From assembly GCF_030815415.1 (NCBI RefSeq), contig NZ_JAUSWW010000001.1, positions 5,084,001 to 5,148,000 on the forward strand: a stretch of 64,000 bases of DNA, read 5' to 3'. A program made the translations under genes and the position numbers. This stretch comes from Streptomyces canus. GTDB lineage: Bacteria > Actinomycetota > Actinomycetes > Streptomycetales > Streptomycetaceae. The notes under the pieces are model-generated. The model saw nothing but the letters and a program-made list of their open reading frames with translations. It searched no databases and was not told the origin of the DNA. The first letter of the stretch is position 1. Each line of letters starts with the position of its first letter. Of the stretch, positions 55,940-63,727 are shown one piece after another.

Positions 55940-56141
55940 TTATCCACAACGTTTTCCACAGTGGGGAAAAAGAACGACGATCTGTGGATAACCCATCCAG
56001 TGTTGACGCCGGTGTGACGGAACTACCGGTCACCCGAAAGCATGTTCGCCCCCTGTCCGACCTGCGGAAACACAGGTCAGCGACAGGGGGCACGCTTGTT
56101 CGCGCACACTATGCACAAGATTCGCCACCCGCTGTGGACAA
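55940..56141. promoter_or_regulatory. cluster of four DnaA-box-like nonamers
   Basis: TTATCCACA (55940-55948), TTTTCCACA (55952-55960), TGTGGATAA (55983-55991) and TGTGGACAA (56133-56141) lie between crgA and the rhomboid gene. The first and third are exact DnaA boxes, inverted relative to each other; the fourth is the reverse complement of TTGTCCACA. Confidence 0.7.
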
Positions 56142-56150
56142 CTGTCCCGC

Positions 56151-57062
56151 TCAGGTGAGCTGAGCCGTCCTCACCAGCGTCAATACGACGACCAGGGCCA
56201 GGACCAGGGCGCAGGTGCCGTACTGGATCAGGGCCCGTCGTTCGCGCGGGGCGTGCACCATGGCGTAGCCGATGACCACGCCTCCGGCGAGGCCGCCGAT
56301 GTGGGCCTGCCAGGAGATGTCGAACGCCGGGTTGAAGGTGAAGATCAGGTTGATCACCAGGAGCGCGATGATCGGCCGCATGTCGTAGTTGAGCCGGCGC
56401 ATCAGGACGGCGGTGGCGCCGAACAGGCCGAAGATGGCGCCGGAGGCGCCGAGCGTGGCCGTGGTCGGGGACGTCAGCAGATAGGCGAGGACGCTGCCGG
56501 CCAGGCCGGACACCAGGTAGAGCGCGAGGTAGCGGGCGCGGCCGAGGGCCGCCTCCAGTGGGCCGCCGAGCCACCACAGGCTCAGCATGTTGAAGGCGAT
56601 GTGCCAGATCTCCTGGTGCGTGAACATCGAGGTGACCAGGCGGTACCACTGGCCGTCCGCGACGCCCTCGGTGGCCGTGAAGGGTGGCGGCGGCCAGGCG
56701 CCGATCAGGACGAGATCGCTGAGCATTGAGTCCGAGGCCCGGACGGCGATGAACACGGCGAGGTTGATCCCGAGGAGGATCTTGGTGACCAGCCGGGGGT
56801 CGGCGGCGACCGTGCCGCCGGCGATCGTGCGGGGCATCGCGGCGTCGGGGCGGTGGCCGGTGCCGGAGTCGCCGCGGACGCAGTCGGGGCACTGGAAGCC
56901 GACGGAGGCGCTGACCATGCACTCCGGGCAGATCGGGCGTTCGCAGCGGGTGCAGCGGATGCCGGTCTCGCGGTCGGGGTGGCGGTAGCAGCCGGGCGGG
57001 CCCTCGGCTTGCTGGGGGCCCTGGTCCTCCGGGCCCTGTGGGCTGCCTGGCGCCTGGTCCAT
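56151..57062 (-). CDS. rhomboid-family intramembrane serine protease with N-terminal zinc ribbon
   Basis: 303 residues. The cytoplasmic N-terminus has a treble-clef or B-box-like cysteine cluster (CYRHPDRETGIRCTRCERPI, then CPECMVSASVGFQCPDC). Six or seven helices form the rhomboid domain (about 75-290) with the conserved WHIAFNMLSLWWLG, the catalytic Ser in TLGASGAIFGLFG and the catalytic His in WQAHIGGLAGGVVIG. It cleaves membrane proteins within their helices; substrates are unknown. It is transcribed toward the DnaA-box cluster, with the convergent crgA beyond it. Confidence 0.93.
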   Translation of the reverse strand: MDQAPGSPQGPEDQGPQQAEGPPGCYRHPDRETGIRCTRCERPICPECMVSASVGFQCPDCVRGDSGTGHRPDAAMPRTIAGGTVAADPRLVTKILLGINLAVFIAVRASDSMLSDLVLIGAWPPPPFTATEGVADGQWYRLVTSMFTHQEIWHIAFNMLSLWWLGGPLEAALGRARYLALYLVSGLAGSVLAYLLTSPTTATLGASGAIFGLFGATAVLMRRLNYDMRPIIALLVINLIFTFNPAFDISWQAHIGGLAGGVVIGYAMVHAPRERRALIQYGTCALVLALVVVLTLVRTAQLT

Positions 57063-57095
57063 CGGGGTCCCCTAAGTCGTCGTATGCAATGAAAC

Positions 57096-57127
57096 CGCCC
57101 CGCCCATCCTTACGGACGAGCGGGGCG
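57096..57127 (-). terminator. terminator of the cyclophilin gene
   Basis: CGCCCCGC (57096-57103) pairs with GCGGGGCG (57120-57127); read on the minus strand the stem ends in GGTTTC, about 70 bp after the cyclophilin stop. Confidence 0.6.
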
Positions 57128-57195
57128 TTTGGTTCCCTGGTGGGCCCGGCGCCGACGGGCCGGGCGTTCGCCTCGGCCCGTGCGGGGCTCGGTGA

Positions 57196-57729
57196 TCAGT
57201 CCTTGCGGGTCTCGACGAGGACCGACTCGATGACGACGTCGTTGAGCGGGCGGGAGGTGCGCGGATTGGTCTGTGTGCCCGCGATGGCGTCGACGACCTT
57301 CTGGCTGGCCGCGTCGGTGACCTCGCCGAAGATGGTGTGCTTGCGGTTCAGCCATGCCGTGGTGCCGACCGTGACGAAGAACTGCGAGCCGTTGGTACCC
57401 GGTCCGGCGTTGGCCATGGCCAGCAGATAGGGCCTGTCGAAGGAGAGGTCCGGGTGGAACTCGTCCTTGAACTGGTAGCCAGGGCCGCCGGTGCCGTTGC
57501 CGAGCGGGTCACCGCCCTGGATCATGAAGCCGCTGATGACCCGGTGGAAGACTGTGCCGTCGTAGAGCTTGGCCGTGGACTTCTCGCCGGTGGTGGGGTT
57601 GGTCCACTCGCGCCGGCCGGTGGCGAGCTCGACGAAGTTCTTGACCGTCATCGGCGCGTGATTCGGGAAGAGCCGGACCTCGATGTCGCCGTGGTTGGTC
57701 CTGAGGGTGGCGTAGAGCTGCTCGGCCAC
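57196..57729 (-). CDS. peptidyl-prolyl cis-trans isomerase, cyclophilin type
   Basis: A 177-residue cytosolic cyclophilin. The fold is complete: NHGDIEVRLFPNHAPMTVKN, the catalytic Arg in VFHRVISGFMIQGGDP, the active-site strand GTNGSQFFVTVGTTAWLNRK and HTIFGEVTD. The start is GTG 57729 (VAEQLYATLRTNHG); the frame extends upstream into a region without cyclophilin character. It assists protein folding at Xaa-Pro bonds. It is followed by a terminator and the rhomboid gene on the same strand. Confidence 0.93.
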   Translation of the reverse strand: MAEQLYATLRTNHGDIEVRLFPNHAPMTVKNFVELATGRREWTNPTTGEKSTAKLYDGTVFHRVISGFMIQGGDPLGNGTGGPGYQFKDEFHPDLSFDRPYLLAMANAGPGTNGSQFFVTVGTTAWLNRKHTIFGEVTDAASQKVVDAIAGTQTNPRTSRPLNDVVIESVLVETRKD

Positions 57730-58091
57730 GATCTGCCTTCCGTTGTTTCTGTAACTCCCCCGATCCTTGCACGGTCGACGCGCTCCGACCCCCGTCGCCC
57801 TTCTCCGGGTGCTCGTTGCGGGGTGTCGTCTGCAGAAAACCGGTCGAGTAGTTCCGGGCCGGGGGCGTTCGTCGACGATCCGTGGCATTGTCGACGACAA
57901 GCTCCCGTTGCCCGTATTCATCCGCTATTGCATGTGATCGGTTCTTCAGCAGCGCTTGATCGGAGATCGTCCGGAGTCAGCGCCCATGACCCGGATGCCT
58001 GCCCTCACATGCCCAGGTGCCCGTTGGCAGGCATGATCCGTAAAAGGGTGGAAAGTCGAATTACCGTACGCCACCGAGGAGGAGGATTCCC
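57730..58091. other. intergenic region between cyclophilin and DUF5324 genes
   Basis: 362 bp without a gene, holding divergent promoters. Two inverted repeats are visible: TCGTCGAC/GTCGACGA (57869-57876 and 57890-57897) and ATGCCTGCC/GGCAGGCAT (57995-58003 and 58026-58034). The sequence near 58040-58080 is AT-richer. A GGAGGAGGA Shine-Dalgarno precedes the GTG at 58092. Confidence 0.6.
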
Positions 58092-58793
58092 GTGACCCGC
58101 ATCGACAGCGTGCGCGCCGCGACCGGTTCGGCGAAGGACAGCGTGCTGCACGCCGCGGACGTGGTGGCGCCGTACGCCGACACGGCCAAGGACAGGGCCG
58201 CTCACTACACACACGAGGCACGCGTACGGCTCGCGCCGAAGGTGTCACAGGCGGCCGAGCAGGCTCGCGTCCAGTACGACGCGCATCTCGCGCCGCGTCT
58301 GGAACAGGCCCTGACGCATGTGCCGCCGAAGGTCGACCAGGCCGCCCACGAGGCCGCCGTCCGCACCCGCAAGGCTGCCCGGCAGGCCGCCGACTATTCA
58401 CGTCCGAGGATCGAGCAGGCCGTGGCCGCGGCCGGGCCCGTGAGGGACGAGGCCGCATCCCGCGGTACGGCCGCGCTGCTCGCGCTGCGCGGTCAGGTCT
58501 CGGCCAAGCAGATCGAGAAGCTGGTCCGTAAGCAGGAACGTCGGGCGAGGGTCGGTCGTCTCGCCAAGGCACTGGCGATCGCGGGCGTCGTCGCGGGCGG
58601 TGCCTACGCCGCCTGGAAGTGGTGGGACAAGCAGGCCAACCCCGACTGGCTGGTCGAGCCTCCCGCGGCGACGGAGGTCCCGGAGTCGACTCGGCTGACG
58701 TCGGTCGACGGCAGCGGCCAGTCCGTGCTCGACCCGGAGGTGCAGGTCAAGGAAGCCGAGGAGGAGGCCGCGCACCGCGACGAACGACACTGA
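58092..58793 (+). CDS. DUF5324-family protein
   Basis: A 233-residue protein made mostly of amphipathic helices: MTRIDSVRAATGSAKDSVLH and repeated Ala-rich segments with Tyr/His (YADTAKDRAAHYTHEARVRL), resembling apolipoprotein-like or LEA-like repeats up to about residue 125. A basic patch (KLVRKQERRARVGRLAKALA) runs into one membrane helix (IAGVVAGGAYAAWKWW), then an acidic tail. DUF5324 is a Streptomyces family of unknown role; membrane association is inferred from the helix. It starts with GTG after a strong Shine-Dalgarno, and a 22-bp terminator follows. Confidence 0.85.
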   Translation: MTRIDSVRAATGSAKDSVLHAADVVAPYADTAKDRAAHYTHEARVRLAPKVSQAAEQARVQYDAHLAPRLEQALTHVPPKVDQAAHEAAVRTRKAARQAADYSRPRIEQAVAAAGPVRDEAASRGTAALLALRGQVSAKQIEKLVRKQERRARVGRLAKALAIAGVVAGGAYAAWKWWDKQANPDWLVEPPAATEVPESTRLTSVDGSGQSVLDPEVQVKEAEEEAAHRDERH

Positions 58794-58808
58794 CGTCCGG
58801 CACTCCGA

Positions 58809-58858
58809 ACATCGCTGTGGGGCAGGAGACTTGAGGGTCTCCTGCCCCACAGCGATGT
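58809..58858 (+). terminator. strong terminator after the DUF5324 gene
   Basis: A perfect 22-bp stem (58809-58830 with 58837-58858, loop TTGAGG) ends in TTT. Its last bases overlap the parS-like site at 58857. Confidence 0.9.
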
Positions 58859-58870
58859 TTCACGTGGAAC
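58857..58870. promoter_or_regulatory. parS: parS-like site, intergenic (one mismatch)
   Basis: GTTTCACGTGGAAC differs from the Streptomyces parS consensus at one base and lies just after the DUF5324 terminator. Confidence 0.8.
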
Positions 58871-59244
58871 GGCGGATGCTTGCCCTCTGCACCCACGATG
58901 ACGTTTGCAACGGTTCAGGTGTGCAAGTTCTGCACAGACCGTGTTGACGGAGAGCATCACCCTGGTTACCAGCACACGTTCCCACCAGTCCCCACAAGGC
59001 CTCCACCAGCGGAATCATCGGCTCCGGCACTTCGTCGACTACTCGCACGACGGACTCGGGCACCCTGTCGACTCTCGCGTTTGCGCAAATATCCGCAACG
59101 GCCGAGACGCCGTCGAGTGACGCACGTCACCCCGAAGGACCTTCTCCGTCCACACCTGGCGCCCGCGCGGATCCGTCACGTGAAAAACCCGCACATGCAA
59201 GAACCGGCCAGCCGCCGTGAAGGGCGTCTGACCGGTCCGAGGTG
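58871..59244. other. intergenic region before tRNA-Ala
   Basis: About 375 bp with no credible gene, of lower GC than its surroundings. It contains the palindrome TTTGCGCAAA (59080-59089), which is part of a TTGCG-N8-CGCAA inverted repeat (59081-59098), and a CACGTG hexamer at about 59177 that is not a parS site. Confidence 0.55.
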
Positions 59245-59317
59245 TGGAGCCTAGGGGAGTCGAACCCCTGACATCTGCCATGCAAAGACAGCGCTCTACC
59301 AACTGAGCTAAGGCCCC
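59245..59317 (-). tRNA. tRNA-Ala (anticodon TGC)
   Basis: A 73-nt tRNA on the minus strand. The acceptor GGGGCCT pairs with AGGCTCC, with discriminator A and no encoded CCA. The D arm is GCTCAGTTGGTAGAGC. The anticodon stem CTGTC/GGCAG encloses TTTGCAT (anticodon TGC). The T arm is AGGGGTTCGACTCCCCT. It decodes GCN codons, mainly GCA and GCG. Confidence 0.97.
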
Positions 59318-59499
59318 GGGAGGGGAGCGTCCGACCGGAAGTGACTCATACCGGTGGGCGTCGCAGACCAGAGTACCGGGTCGCCCCCGGTATCTCGCAA
59401 AAAGATTGGGGGTCCCGATGAACGACCACTCTCCGTAAGATGCTCGGCGTGGTTCGCTACAGCGAACCGCGGTATTTGGGGAAGCGATGGGGAGACGCA

Positions 59500-60048
59500 A
59501 TGGACGCCGCACAGCAGGAAGCGACCGCGAGAGCGCGGGAACTGCAGCGGAACTGGTACGGGGAGCCGCTGGGGGCGCTCTTCCGTAAGCTCATAGACGA
59601 TCTTGGTCTCAACCAGGCTCGTCTCGCGGGGGTACTGGGACTGTCCGCACCGATGCTGTCGCAGCTGATGAGCGGTCAGCGGGCGAAGATCGGCAATCCG
59701 GCCGTGGTCCAGCGAGTGCAGTTGCTGCAGGATCTGGCGAGGCAGGTCGCGGACGGCAGCGTCAGCGCGGCCGAGGCGACCGAGCGGATGGACGAGATCA
59801 AGAAGTCGCAAGGGGGCTCGGTGCTCAGCAATGCCACGACCACGACCAGCAGTTCGGGAGCGCCGACGGTCAAGCGGGTCGTCCGTGAGATCCAGTCGCT
59901 GCTGCGGTCGGTCGCGGCCGCGGGGGACATCATCGAGGCGGCGGACACCCTCGCCCCGACCCATCCGGAACTGGCAGAGTTCCTCCGGGTCTACGGCGCG
60001 GGCCGCACGTCCGACGCGGTCTCGCACTACCAGTCCCACCAGAGCTGA
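59500..60048 (+). CDS. helix-turn-helix (XRE-like) DNA-binding protein
   Basis: A 182-residue protein. The HTH (about 28-65) reads LFRKLIDDLGLNQARLAGVL, then GLSAPMLSQLMSGQRAKIGN. It is followed by a short helical segment (VQRVQLLQDLARQVADGSVS) with an ATERMDEI motif, a Ser/Thr linker and a conserved C-terminal helical domain ending ELAEFLRVYGAGRTSDAVSH. It is a single-copy Streptomyces family near the origin, and its regulon is unknown to me. The ATG at 59500 has GGGGAG upstream; another ATG 20 codons earlier lacks one. It lies just after tRNA-Ala, which is on the other strand. Confidence 0.85.
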   Translation: MDAAQQEATARARELQRNWYGEPLGALFRKLIDDLGLNQARLAGVLGLSAPMLSQLMSGQRAKIGNPAVVQRVQLLQDLARQVADGSVSAAEATERMDEIKKSQGGSVLSNATTTTSSSGAPTVKRVVREIQSLLRSVAAAGDIIEAADTLAPTHPELAEFLRVYGAGRTSDAVSHYQSHQS

Positions 60049-60110
60049 CTCCGCTGCCCGGTCACCGAAGGGGGTTCGGCAGCCGGGACGACGGCCGAGG
60101 AGGCACGGGG

Positions 60111-60290
60111 GAGTCGTGCCGCTGGAGAGGGCACGGGAGTCGTCGCTCATCCGGGGAGGGACACGTGGGGGCGTGTCACTCACCGGCCGGGAGACGGGCC
60201 GTGTCGCTCGCCGGGGGGGCGGTGCGAGGGGAGTCACTCATCCTGGAGCGGTGCGGCGGGAGTCGTATCGCTCGTGGAGGGGGAGGCAAG
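60111..60290. repeat. degenerate tandem repeat, about six units of 26-36 bp
   Basis: Units begin at about 60111, 60137, 60173, 60201, 60231 and 60260 with GAGTCGT, GAGTCGTCGCTC, GTGTCACTC, GTGTCGCTC, GAGTCACTC and GAGTCGTATCGCTC. Each is followed by a G-rich stretch with GGAG or CGGGG. The array fills the gap between the HTH gene and the kinase start. Spacing is about 30 bp, but the units diverge. Confidence 0.6.
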
Positions 60291-60325
60291 GGGGGACACC
60301 GCAGGGGGAGGAGCGACGCACTGCC

Positions 60326-61825
60326 ATGGGTGAGGTCTTCGCCGGCCGGTACGAACTCGTCGATCCGATCGGGCGCGGAGGTGTCGGCGCCGTGTGGCGC
60401 GCCTGGGACCACCGCCGCCGTCGGTATGTCGCCGCCAAGGTGCTGCAGCAGAGCGACGCACACTCGCTGCTGCGCTTCGTCCGCGAACAGGCGCTGCGGA
60501 TCGACCACCCCCATGTGCTCGCGCCCGCCAGCTGGGCCGCCGACGACGACAAGGTCCTGTTCACCATGGATCTGGTCGGCGGAGGTTCGCTGGCCCATCT
60601 GATCGGGGACTACGGTCCCCTGCCACCGTCCTTCGTGTGCACGCTCGTCGACCAACTCCTGTCGGGGCTGGCGGCGGTGCACGCGGAGGGTGTGGTGCAC
60701 CGGGACATCAAGCCCGCCAACGTGCTGCTGGAGGCCACCGGTACCGGTCGGCCCCGGCTGCGGCTGTCCGACTTCGGCATCGCGATGCGGCTGGGCGAAC
60801 CGCGGCTGACGGAGACCAACCTCGTGGTGGGGACGCCGGGTTACATCTCGCCCGAGCAGATGATGGGCTCGGAGCCGGACTTTCCCGCCGATCTGTTCGC
60901 CGTCGGCCTGGTCGCGCTGTATCTCCTGGAGGGCGCCAAGCCGGACGCCAAGGCTCTCGTCCAGTACTTCGCGGCGCATGGGACGCCGAGTGCGCCCAAG
61001 GGCATCCCAGAACCGCTGTGGCAGGTCGTGGCGACGCTGGTGCAGCCGGATCCGCAGGCGCGGTTCCGCACCGCCACGGGGGCGCGGAAGGCGCTCGCCG
61101 CGGCCGCGGAACTTCTGCCGGAGCCGGGCCCCGACGACGAGCTGATCGAGATCTTCGACCAACTGGGGCCACTGCCACCGGGGTTCGGGCAGACGGGACC
61201 GCTCAAGCCCGCACCTGGGGTACGGACGGGGTTCTCGGACACTCCAGAACCGAGTGCCGGCTTCCCGCAGTCCGCGAGGGACGGCGACTCCGCCTCCGCA
61301 TGGCCCGGCACCGACTCCGTACCGCCCGATCCCCGTCGGAGCACCGGGTCGCAGCCGGCGGCGTTCCTCTCCGAGTCCTCCGGTGTTGCGCGGCCGCCCA
61401 GCATGTCGGACACCGGCAGCTTCCCGCTGCCACCCCCGCAGGCCACTGGCTCCTCTCCTCAAGTGCGTCCCCCGGACGCCCAGACACCGCCACAGACACA
61501 GCAGGGCGCGCAGCACCAGCCCTCCCACGTCTCCCCCGACGACCCCACGCATGTCCTGCCCTCCCCCCGGCCGCAGCCGCCGCCCTACCCGACGCGGCCC
61601 CTGGCGTCACCGCCGCTCCATCGCGCCGATGCCTCTACTGCTTCGTACACCGCTCAGGTCCCGCAGGTTCCACCTCCGGCCCAGGAAACTTCGCGGCACC
61701 GCGCAGGCAGAGGAGCGCGCAGGGCACGACGGCGCCCCGGCCCTCCGGCCAAGGTGGTCGTCCCGATGCTGCTCCTCGCGCTGGCCTGCTACGCCGTGGG
61801 CTTCTGGGCACTGACCCGGATCTGA
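60326..61825 (+). CDS. Ser/Thr protein kinase with C-terminal membrane anchor
   Basis: A 499-residue Hanks-type kinase. The catalytic domain (about 8-260) has GRGGVGAVW, VAAKVL, HRDIKPANVLLE, SDFGIAMRL and GTPGYISPEQMMG. The activation loop lacks the TxT pair of the other kinases in this window. A long Pro/Ser/Gln-rich linker (about 300-470) leads to one membrane helix at the very C-terminus (VVVPMLLLALACYAVGFWAL), so there is no extracellular sensor. The ATG at 60326 follows GGGGGAGGAG. It is preceded by the degenerate repeats and is convergent with the next gene. Confidence 0.9.
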   Translation: MGEVFAGRYELVDPIGRGGVGAVWRAWDHRRRRYVAAKVLQQSDAHSLLRFVREQALRIDHPHVLAPASWAADDDKVLFTMDLVGGGSLAHLIGDYGPLPPSFVCTLVDQLLSGLAAVHAEGVVHRDIKPANVLLEATGTGRPRLRLSDFGIAMRLGEPRLTETNLVVGTPGYISPEQMMGSEPDFPADLFAVGLVALYLLEGAKPDAKALVQYFAAHGTPSAPKGIPEPLWQVVATLVQPDPQARFRTATGARKALAAAAELLPEPGPDDELIEIFDQLGPLPPGFGQTGPLKPAPGVRTGFSDTPEPSAGFPQSARDGDSASAWPGTDSVPPDPRRSTGSQPAAFLSESSGVARPPSMSDTGSFPLPPPQATGSSPQVRPPDAQTPPQTQQGAQHQPSHVSPDDPTHVLPSPRPQPPPYPTRPLASPPLHRADASTASYTAQVPQVPPPAQETSRHRAGRGARRARRRPGPPAKVVVPMLLLALACYAVGFWALTRI

Positions 61826-61853
61826 GCACCCCACGGGCACCAGGGCGCCGCAC

Positions 61854-63143
61854 CTACCCGACGGCCCCGGCCGCCCTCCGCCGAGCCACCACCGTCCACG
61901 CCCCCAGTACCACCAGCACCAGGCTTCCGCCCCCGATGCCCGCCACGGCGACCACCTTCATCAGCGCGTCGCCTCCCGCGCCCCCGCCCTCGGCCGCCGC
62001 CTCCCGGTCCTGCGCCGACACCTCGAAGAGGCCCCGCGGATCGGACGGTGCCGCGTAGGCGGGTGCCGCCTCGGTCGTGCCGTCGATCCGCACCCGCAGT
62101 GTCACGCCGAACGGCTTGTCGCCGTACTTCTCGGCCATCGCCGACGAGAGATGGAGGGCGAGGTAGTACGAACCGGCGAACCGCATCGCTCTGACCTGGC
62201 GGGAGGAGTCGTAGCGGTTGGTGTAGTCGACCGGCGCCAAGGGGTCGAGGGAGTCCGTCTTCTGGGTGCCGTTGTAGCCGATGGCCACGTCGTCGACGGG
62301 CATGCGTGCCGGGTTGTACAGCGACGTGATGAGCGCGCCGGCCACATAACGGCCGCGAGTCGTGCTGCCCAGTTCGGCGGTGACGTGGAGCTGCTGCCCC
62401 CAGTCGACCGGCACTTTGTAGAAGAGCGTCTGCCCGGGCGCCACATCGGCGCTCCAGACCCCCTCCTTCACCGGCACGGCCTCGTCGAAGCCCGCGCCGC
62501 CCGGACGTCGTACGGCCTGGTCCGTCGGAGGCTGTGGGGGCGTGGAGTTCCAGCTCTGCGGCGCCTTCGTCGCCTCGGCCCGGTCCAGGTGCGACTCCGA
62601 CACCGGAGCGAGCTCCAGCTCCCATTCGCCGGGCGATACGTCCGTGCCGTCGATGCGCTCCACGCGCACGTAGTACAGACCGCTGCCCTTGCACAGGGCG
62701 CGATGGGAGAAGGCCTCTCTCGCTCCCCAGGCGACGATCGGCCGCGGACTGCGGCTCGCTCCGAAGTAGGCGCTCTCGAAGGAACAGGAGCGGCTGTCGG
62801 CGTCCTGCAGGTACACCCTGATGCCGCCGCCGGTGGAGACCGTCGTGCCCGCGCGCGGGACGGCCGTGACGGAGACGTACGTGTCCGACGTCTTGTCGAG
62901 TACGAGGCGGTAGTAGAGCTTGCCGCTCGCGGGGAGGGTGCTCCGGTACGTCTCGCCGATGTCGAGGGACTCGGCGTCCGAGGTGGTCGCGGCGCCGGTG
63001 ACCTGCCGGGCGTCGGGGGCGAACGCGTACGAGGGGCTGGGTGTGCTCGCCGCGAGGGCCGTCTGTCCCGGCAGCAGGGCGGCCAGGGCCATTCCCACGA
63101 CGGCCGCGCACACGCCGCGCCACCGCACCGTACGCCGCCCCAT
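61854..63143 (-). CDS. secreted, C-terminally membrane-anchored protein of unknown function
   Basis: A 429-residue precursor with a Sec signal (GVCAAVVGMALAALLPGQTA, cleavage near ALAA), a large beta-rich extracellular part with two Cys (CSFES and LCKGSG), and a final membrane helix (VVAVAGIGGGSLVLVVLGAW) ending in Arg-rich residues. The outer region shows two similar blocks with LYYRLVLDKTSDTYVSVTAV and LFYKVPVDWGQQLHVTAELG, a pattern seen in bacterial pre-peptidase-type or jelly-roll domains. I do not recognise the family. A GTG one codon upstream is an alternative start. Confidence 0.75.
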   Translation of the reverse strand: MGRRTVRWRGVCAAVVGMALAALLPGQTALAASTPSPSYAFAPDARQVTGAATTSDAESLDIGETYRSTLPASGKLYYRLVLDKTSDTYVSVTAVPRAGTTVSTGGGIRVYLQDADSRSCSFESAYFGASRSPRPIVAWGAREAFSHRALCKGSGLYYVRVERIDGTDVSPGEWELELAPVSESHLDRAEATKAPQSWNSTPPQPPTDQAVRRPGGAGFDEAVPVKEGVWSADVAPGQTLFYKVPVDWGQQLHVTAELGSTTRGRYVAGALITSLYNPARMPVDDVAIGYNGTQKTDSLDPLAPVDYTNRYDSSRQVRAMRFAGSYYLALHLSSAMAEKYGDKPFGVTLRVRIDGTTEAAPAYAAPSDPRGLFEVSAQDREAAAEGGGAGGDALMKVVAVAGIGGGSLVLVVLGAWTVVARRRAAGAVG

Positions 63144-63211
63144 CACGCGCCACCCCTCGCCGTCGCCTGATCGTGGCTCATCCTGCCCGGCTGCGTCTCG
63201 CGCAACACAAA

Positions 63212-63236
63212 ACCCCGACCGCGAGGCGGCCGGGGT
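63212..63236 (-). terminator. terminator of the DLW-39 gene
   Basis: An 11-bp stem with one mismatch (63212-63222 with 63226-63236) is followed on the minus strand by TTTTGTG, about 25 bp after the DLW-39 stop. Confidence 0.65.
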
Positions 63237-63260
63237 CTGTTCAGAACCGAATGTCGGTAC

Positions 63261-63389
63261 TCACGAACCCGTGGGCACGGAGTCGGTCGCCTCCGTCCAC
63301 AGATCCTGCTCGGCGCGATCCGCCTGGATCTGGCGGTACACGAGGAGCCCGCCGATGGCGGCCAGTGCGACCAGGAGAAGCTTCTTCAC
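63261..63389 (-). CDS. DLW-39 family microprotein
   Basis: A 42-residue single-helix membrane protein from the GTG at 63389: KKLLLVALAAIGGLLVYRQI, then QADRAEQDLWTEATDSVPTG. It carries the family's DLW tripeptide at its usual place. The function is unknown. The frame runs 18 codons further upstream without matching the family. Confidence 0.85.
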   Translation of the reverse strand: MKKLLLVALAAIGGLLVYRQIQADRAEQDLWTEATDSVPTGS

Positions 63390-63727
63390 CGTGCGACCTC
63401 GTCTTTCCTTGACGTAGGGGACCTCTGGCGCCCGACTATACACACCGACCGATACCGATCGGTGACCTGCGTCAGCTCCTCAACTTCCGCCCTGGACACC
63501 GCAGTAGAAGCGGATGACGCCACTCCGATCGGAGGGTGATCACACCTCCACGGACGGTCACTTTGAGCCTTCTCCTCCAGTTTCTTCCACTTTTCAGGCT
63601 TCTTGCACCCATTCGAGTGGTGTTCATCTGAACATCGACGCGCCACGGGCGTCGGTCCATGATTTCGCCGCCCCCATACACATCATGAGGAAAGTACGCA
63701 AATCGCCCAACCCGAAAGTGAGGGGCC
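63390..63727. other. intergenic region between DLW-39 and DUF6344 genes
   Basis: 338 bp without a convincing gene, of lower GC, holding two divergent promoters. ACCGATCGGT (63454-63463) is a 10-bp palindrome about 65 bp upstream of the DLW-39 start. A GAGGGG ribosome site (63720-63725) precedes the ATG at 63728. Confidence 0.55.

Noticed and set aside
55940..56141. DnaA-box cluster considered as oriC.
   Set aside because: The Streptomyces origin lies between dnaA and dnaN with many more boxes; neither gene is here.
58860..59063. 67-codon minus-strand frame after the parS-like site.
   Set aside because: It begins close to the parS-like site, has weak codon bias and resembles nothing; the region looks non-coding.
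59172..59185. CACGTGAAAA motif considered as a parS site.
   Set aside because: The left arm does not match GTTT; three or more mismatches to the consensus.
60111..60290. Repeat array considered as CRISPR.
   Set aside because: Units are diverged, have no constant spacer length, are not palindromic and there are no cas genes.
63454..63463. ACCGATCGGT near the DLW-39 gene considered as a PaaR-like site.
   Set aside because: The half-sites lack the central CG spacer of ACCGNNCGNNCGGT; the spacing is wrong.
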